From positions 234,108 through 298,107 of the forward strand of contig CALJKW010000069.1 in the NCBI GenBank assembly GCA_937980205.1: a DNA stretch of 64,000 nucleotides, in the 5' to 3' direction. Shown piece by piece: positions 60,381-64,000 of this stretch. Under the pieces are notes generated by a model. The model saw nothing but the letters and a program-made list of their open reading frames with translations, made no database searches and was not told the origin of the DNA. Position 1 is the first letter of the stretch. Every line of letters starts with the position of its first letter. The position numbers and the translations under genes were made by a program. Source of the stretch: an uncultured Myxococcales bacterium (GTDB taxonomy: Bacteria > Myxococcota > Myxococcia > Myxococcales > Myxococcaceae).

Positions 60381-61500
60381 ATGGCCATCGACGTGAACGA
60401 GACGATCAGCGACCTCACCGCTCGGCTGAACAGCCTTCGGGGGAGTCTTTGACGTCGACCGTAAGAAGAGCCGCATCGCGCTGATCGAGCGCGACTCGGG
60501 CCAGCCGAACTTCTGGGACGACAACACGAAGGCGCAGGGCCTGCTCAAGGAGAAGGCGGCGCTCGAGGCCACGGTGGCCTCCTTCGACAAGGCGCAGCGG
60601 GGCCTCGACGACGCCAAGACGCTGCTCGAGCTCGCCGCCGAGGCGAACGACGAAGCCTCGAAGGGCGAGGCCATCGCGTCGCTGACGCAGGTCGAGGCCG
60701 ACGTGAAGACGCTCGAGCTCAAGAAGATGCTCAGCGGGCCGAACGACCGCGCGAACTGCTTCATGGACATCAACGCCGGCGCCGGCGGCACCGAGTCGAT
60801 GGACTGGGCCGCGATGCTCGTGCGCATGTACACGCGGTACGCGCAGAACCGCGGGTGGAAGGTCGAGATCATCGACGAGGTCCCCGGCGAAGAGGCGGGC
60901 TTCAAGAACGTCTCGCTGCACATTCAGGGCGAATACGCGTACGGGCACCTCAAGGCCGAGGTCGGCGTGCACCGCCTGGTGCGCATCTCTCCGTTCGACG
61001 CGAACGCGCGGCGCCAGACGAGCTTCGTCGCCGTCGACGTGCACCCCGAGATCGAAGACGACGTGAAGATCGACATCCCCGAGACGGACTACGAGCTCAA
61101 GTTCATCCGCGGCGGCGGCGCCGGCGGTCAGAAGGTGAACAAGACCTCGTCGACCGCGCAGCTGCGCCACCTGCCGACGGGCATCATCATCACCTGCCAG
61201 ACCGAGCGCTCGCAGTCGGCGAACCGCGACATGGCGTTCAAGATTCTGCGCGGCCGCCTGTTCGACCTCGAGATGAAGAAGCGGCAGGAGCAGCGCGACG
61301 CCGCCGAGGCCCAGAAGATGGACATCGCGTTCGGCTCGCAGATCCGCTCGTACGTGATGCAGCCGTACCGCATGGTCAAAGACCTGCGCACCGGCATCGA
61401 GACCGGCAACGTCGACAAGGTCATGGACGGAGACCTCGACGAGTTCATCACCGCCCAGCTCATGGGCGTGAAGAACCCGGCCCGCGCGCTGCCCGAGTGA
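60381..61500 (+). CDS. prfB: Peptide chain release factor 2 with programmed +1 frameshift
   Basis: RF2 releases peptides at UGA and UAA. The first 23 codons (from ATG 60381) end CTT TGA C at 60447-60453, preceded by the internal ribosome-binding-like CGGGGGAG. This is the classic autoregulatory RF2 frameshift site. Skipping T60450 resumes at GAC 60451 and runs to 61500, giving 372 residues. The stop-recognition SPF is at 203-205 and the catalytic GGQ at 248-250. It may have a separate promoter from its neighbours. Confidence 0.96.
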
Positions 61501-61586
61501 CGTTTTGCCCGGAAACGGGCACTGCTCGAGCCCGCCGCGCGGTTGCTGGAACACGGCACGGGGTGTGAACGTCCGTCTTGGGAACG

Positions 61587-62243
61587 ATGCTCCTCGCGCT
61601 GCTGACCATCCTCGCCGCCGACCGGGTCGCACTCGCACGCACCCAGCGCTCCGACGACGTCCAACAGCTGTGGAAGGCGGCGGAGCTCTCGAAGCCGCCG
61701 GCGGAGATCTACCTGCGCGCCTTCAAGAAGGAGCGGCAGCTCGAGCTCTGGGGCAGCGCGCCGGGGAAGCCGATGAAGCTCATCAAGACGTACCCGTTCT
61801 GCGCCGCGAGCGGAGAGCTCGGCCCCAAGCGGCGCGAGGGCGATCTGCAGGTGCCCGAGGGCTTCTACGAGATCTCGAGCTTCAACCCGTGGAGCGACTG
61901 GCACCTGTCCATGAAGGTCAGCTACCCGAACGCCTCCGACCGCGTGCTCTCGGACAAGCAGCGGCCGGGAGGGCTCATCTACCTGCACGGCGGCTGCGCC
62001 TCGATCGGCTGCATCGCGATCACCGACTCGGCGATCGAAGAGGTGTACCTGCTCGCCGCCGACGCGAAGGTGCGGCCGATTCACTTCGACATCTTTCCGA
62101 GCCGCACCTGCGACGAGAGCGACTGGTCGAAGATGCTGCAGCCGGGCCTCGCCGCGTTCGAGCAGACGCGAAGGCCGCCGCGCGTGAAGGTCGACCCCAA
62201 GACGGGCGCCTACCGCGTCGATCCTGTTATGCAGCGGCCATGA
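61587..62243 (+). CDS. YkuD-type L,D-transpeptidase-like protein
   Basis: A 218-residue exported protein from ATG 61587 (TTG 61578 in frame). After a signal peptide it shows the YafK/ErfK-like pattern: AEIYLRAFKKERQLELW, PEGFYEISSFNP and the catalytic His-Cys box HGGCASIGCIAITD near residue 142. Enzymes of this group form or edit 3-3 cross-links or lipoprotein links in peptidoglycan. The stop overlaps the thiolase ATG. Confidence 0.85.
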   Translation: MLLALLTILAADRVALARTQRSDDVQQLWKAAELSKPPAEIYLRAFKKERQLELWGSAPGKPMKLIKTYPFCAASGELGPKRREGDLQVPEGFYEISSFNPWSDWHLSMKVSYPNASDRVLSDKQRPGGLIYLHGGCASIGCIAITDSAIEEVYLLAADAKVRPIHFDIFPSRTCDESDWSKMLQPGLAAFEQTRRPPRVKVDPKTGAYRVDPVMQRP

Positions 62244-63478
62244 ACGCTCCCGCTTACATCGTCGATGCCGTCCGTACTCCCCGCGGCCGTGGCAAGGCCG
62301 GCAAGGGCGCCCTCTCGAACATCCACCCGCAGGAGCTGCTCGCGCAGACGCTTCACGCGCTGCAGAAGAAGGCGGGCTTCGATCCGGCTCGCGTCGATGA
62401 CGTGATCATGGGCGTGGTCTCGCAGGCGGGAGAGCAGGGCGCGAACATCACCAAGAACTCGCTGCTCGCCGCGCAGTGGCCGGACCAGGTCTCGGGCGTC
62501 ACGCTGAACCGGTTCTGCGGCTCGGGCCTGCAGGCGGTGAACTTCGGCGCGATGGGCGTCGCGTCGGGCGCGATGGACCTCGCCGTCGCCGGCGGCGTCG
62601 AGAGCATGTCGCGCGTGCCGATGGGCTCGGACAACGGCGGCATCGACGGCAACAACGAGCTGTTGCGCAAGCGGCTGTTCCAGGTGCCGCAGGGCATCAG
62701 CGCCGACCTCATCGCGACGATGGAAGGCTTCAGCCGCGACGAGCTCGACAAGTGGGCGCTGCGCTCCCAGCAGCGCGCGGCGGCCGCGATGGAGCAGGGC
62801 CGCTTCGGCAAGGCGCTCTTCGCGGTGAAAGACCCGTCCACCGGCAAGGTCGCGCTCGAGCGCGACGAGAACCCGCGCGCCGACACGACGCTCGAGGGCC
62901 TCGCGTCGCTCAAGCCCGCGTTCACCGCGATGGGTGAGGCGCAGGTCGGCCCGAACGGCGAGACGTTCGACCAGCTCGCGCTGAAGGGCTACCCGCAGGT
63001 GAAAGCGATTCAGCACCTGCACACCGCCGGCAACTCGAGCGGCATCGTCGACGGCGCCGCCGCGGTCGCGCTGGCCTCGCAGAAGGCGGTGAAGGACTAC
63101 GGCCTCAAGCCCCGCGCGAAGATCCGCGCCATGGCCACCCTCGGCGACGAGCCGGTGATCATGCTGACGGCTCCGGCGCCGGTGAGCCTCAAGGCGCTGA
63201 AGATCGCCGGCATGAAGCCTTCCGACATCGACCTCTGGGAGATCAACGAGGCCTTCGCCGCCGTCGTGCTGCAGACGATCAAGAAGCTCGGCATCGACCC
63301 CGAGCGCGTGAACGTGAACGGCGGCGCGATCGCGCTCGGCCACCCGCTCGGCGCCACCGGCGCGATGCTGCTCGGCACCGCCGTCGACGAGCTCGAGCGC
63401 AGCGGCAAGCAGACCGCGCTCATCACGCTCTGCATCGGCGGCGGTCAGGGCATCGCGACCATCATCGAGCGGGTCTAG
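62240..63478 (+). CDS. Acetyl-CoA acyltransferase (thiolase)
   Basis: A 412-residue thiolase. The acyl-accepting Cys93 is in NRFCGSGLQAV, His368 in ALGHPLGATGA and Cys398 in LCIGGGQG. It catalyses thiolytic cleavage or Claisen condensation of acyl-CoA. FadA-like or AtoB-like use cannot be separated here, because no fadB or other beta-oxidation gene is adjacent. ATG 62240 overlaps the transpeptidase-like gene. Confidence 0.93.
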   Translation: MNAPAYIVDAVRTPRGRGKAGKGALSNIHPQELLAQTLHALQKKAGFDPARVDDVIMGVVSQAGEQGANITKNSLLAAQWPDQVSGVTLNRFCGSGLQAVNFGAMGVASGAMDLAVAGGVESMSRVPMGSDNGGIDGNNELLRKRLFQVPQGISADLIATMEGFSRDELDKWALRSQQRAAAAMEQGRFGKALFAVKDPSTGKVALERDENPRADTTLEGLASLKPAFTAMGEAQVGPNGETFDQLALKGYPQVKAIQHLHTAGNSSGIVDGAAAVALASQKAVKDYGLKPRAKIRAMATLGDEPVIMLTAPAPVSLKALKIAGMKPSDIDLWEINEAFAAVVLQTIKKLGIDPERVNVNGGAIALGHPLGATGAMLLGTAVDELERSGKQTALITLCIGGGQGIATIIERV

Positions 63479-63491
63479 GCCCGGAGCCCCT

Positions 63492-63521
63492 TCGTGGCGC
63501 ATCGAGTGTGATGCGCCACGA
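63492..63521 (+). terminator. Hairpin terminator after the thiolase gene
   Basis: A perfect 12-bp stem (TCGTGGCGCATC and GATGCGCCACGA) with a 6-base loop, 13 bases after the stop. No T-run follows, so termination may rely on Rho or on the hairpin alone. Confidence 0.75.
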
Positions 63522-63823
63522 GCTCGCGTCGCCGCGGGGATCGGTTGCACCTCATCAAACTGCGGACAGTGCGCGCATTGGCTACGCGGTCAGCGCTGTC
63601 GCGGCGAGGCTGGGGAAACTTGCCCTCATTAGCGAGGCTGAATTTCCCCAGACCGGCCTGAGAGACGGCTCGGCGCCACCGCCGGGTGCCCCATGACGCC
63701 GGCATGGTCTCCGAGCTGCGCGGGCGCGACGTCGACGGCCTTTGCGAGCACCCTCGCGGCGCGGCCGAGCGCGAGGCGGAGGCTCGAAGCAGCAGCGAGC
63801 GAGCCGCGGTCTCGCGTCCGTGG
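63522..63823. other. Intergenic stretch, no gene seen
   Basis: About 300 bases with no convincing reading frame. It holds a hairpin at 63610-63651 (CTGGGGAAA pairing with TTTCCCCAG, inner CCTC with GAGG). A frame from ATG 63693 runs into the 16-bp repeat and off the window, but its composition looks like repeat readthrough, so I do not call it. Confidence 0.5.
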
Positions 63824-64000
63824 CTGCCCGTCGCCGTCGCTGCCCGTCGCCGTCGCTGCCCGTCGCCGTCGCTGCCCGTCGCCGTGGCTGCCCGTCGCCG
63901 TCGCTGCCCGTCGCCGTCGCTGCCCGTCGCCGTCGCTGCCCGTCGCCGTGGCTGCCCGTCGCCGTCGCTGCCCGTCGCCGTCGCTGCCCGTCGCCGTCGC
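63824..64000. repeat. 16-bp tandem repeat with 64-bp higher-order pattern
   Basis: Eleven full copies of CTGCCCGTCGCCGTCG, truncated by the window end. Copies 4 and 8 end in TGG instead of TCG, and the base before copy 1 also fits TGG, so the true unit may be 64 bp (three TCG plus one TGG). A 16-base period is not a multiple of three, which argues against a simple coding repeat. No spacers, so not CRISPR. Confidence 0.95.

Noticed and set aside
63824..64000. Regular repeats that might be a CRISPR array
   Set aside because: The 16-bp units are contiguous, with no unique spacers and no cas genes.
63693..64000. Frame from ATG 63693 running through the repeat off the window
   Set aside because: Most of it is repeat readthrough. 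No ribosome-binding site or recognisable domain is seen, and the end is not visible.
1..64000. tRNA or rRNA genes
   Set aside because: No cloverleaf-like sequence or rRNA signature was noticed in any gap. A covariance-model scan would be decisive.

Overview
The window is a high-GC, gene-dense bacterial chromosome segment. I infer a member of the Myxococcota from the combination of a complete dcw cluster, Cys-rich secreted lipoproteins, small PilZ proteins, and a partial non-flagellar type III secretion (T3SS) operon of a kind known from myxobacteria. No rRNA, tRNA or CRISPR array was seen.

Layout. 1-17.9 kb (+): the division and cell wall (dcw) cluster STAS-rsmH-ftsL-ftsI-murE-murF-mraY-murD-ftsW-murG-murC-murB-ddl-ftsQ-ftsA-ftsZ. 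Most junctions are ATGA, GTGA or TGATG overlaps, so translation is coupled. It makes lipid II, polymerises it at the septum and builds the Z-ring. It ends in a strong bidirectional hairpin. 18-23.2 kb: secreted lipoproteins and small membrane proteins. 23.3-26.3 kb: a DUF4159 / von Willebrand-GATase membrane protein pair. 26.3-32.9 kb: an orphan adenine methylase, acylphosphatase, DUF3052, an RNase E/G with a large insertion, PilZ, YihY and an HU/IHF-type protein, closed by a 150-bp palindromic element.

33-41.6 kb (-): T3SS operon. Reading from the promoter side: a needle-like protein, SctI, SctJ, a protein in the SctK position, SctQ (with a probable internal start), a FliO-like protein, SctR, S, T, U and V. 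The SctQ-to-SctV order matches flagellar fliN-O-P-Q-R-flhB-flhA. The ATPase, stator, secretin and SctD are not in the window. 41.7-47.1 kb: a scrambled accessory zone with one intact patatin-like phospholipase, two decayed patatin copies, a frameshifted integrase-type transposase and a lower-GC island holding a secreted-protein gene with an in-frame stop.

47.1-57.8 kb: PilZ (+), then a nine-gene (-) operon running from a Bat-associated membrane protein through batA, B, C, D and E into an ABC ATPase, a duplicated FtsX-type permease and a CheY-like receiver. 57.8-63.5 kb: a hypothetical, a DUF4105 membrane protein, sodB, prfB with a programmed +1 frameshift, an L,D-transpeptidase-like protein and a thiolase. 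The last 177 bp are a 16-bp tandem repeat with a 64-bp higher-order pattern that runs off the edge.
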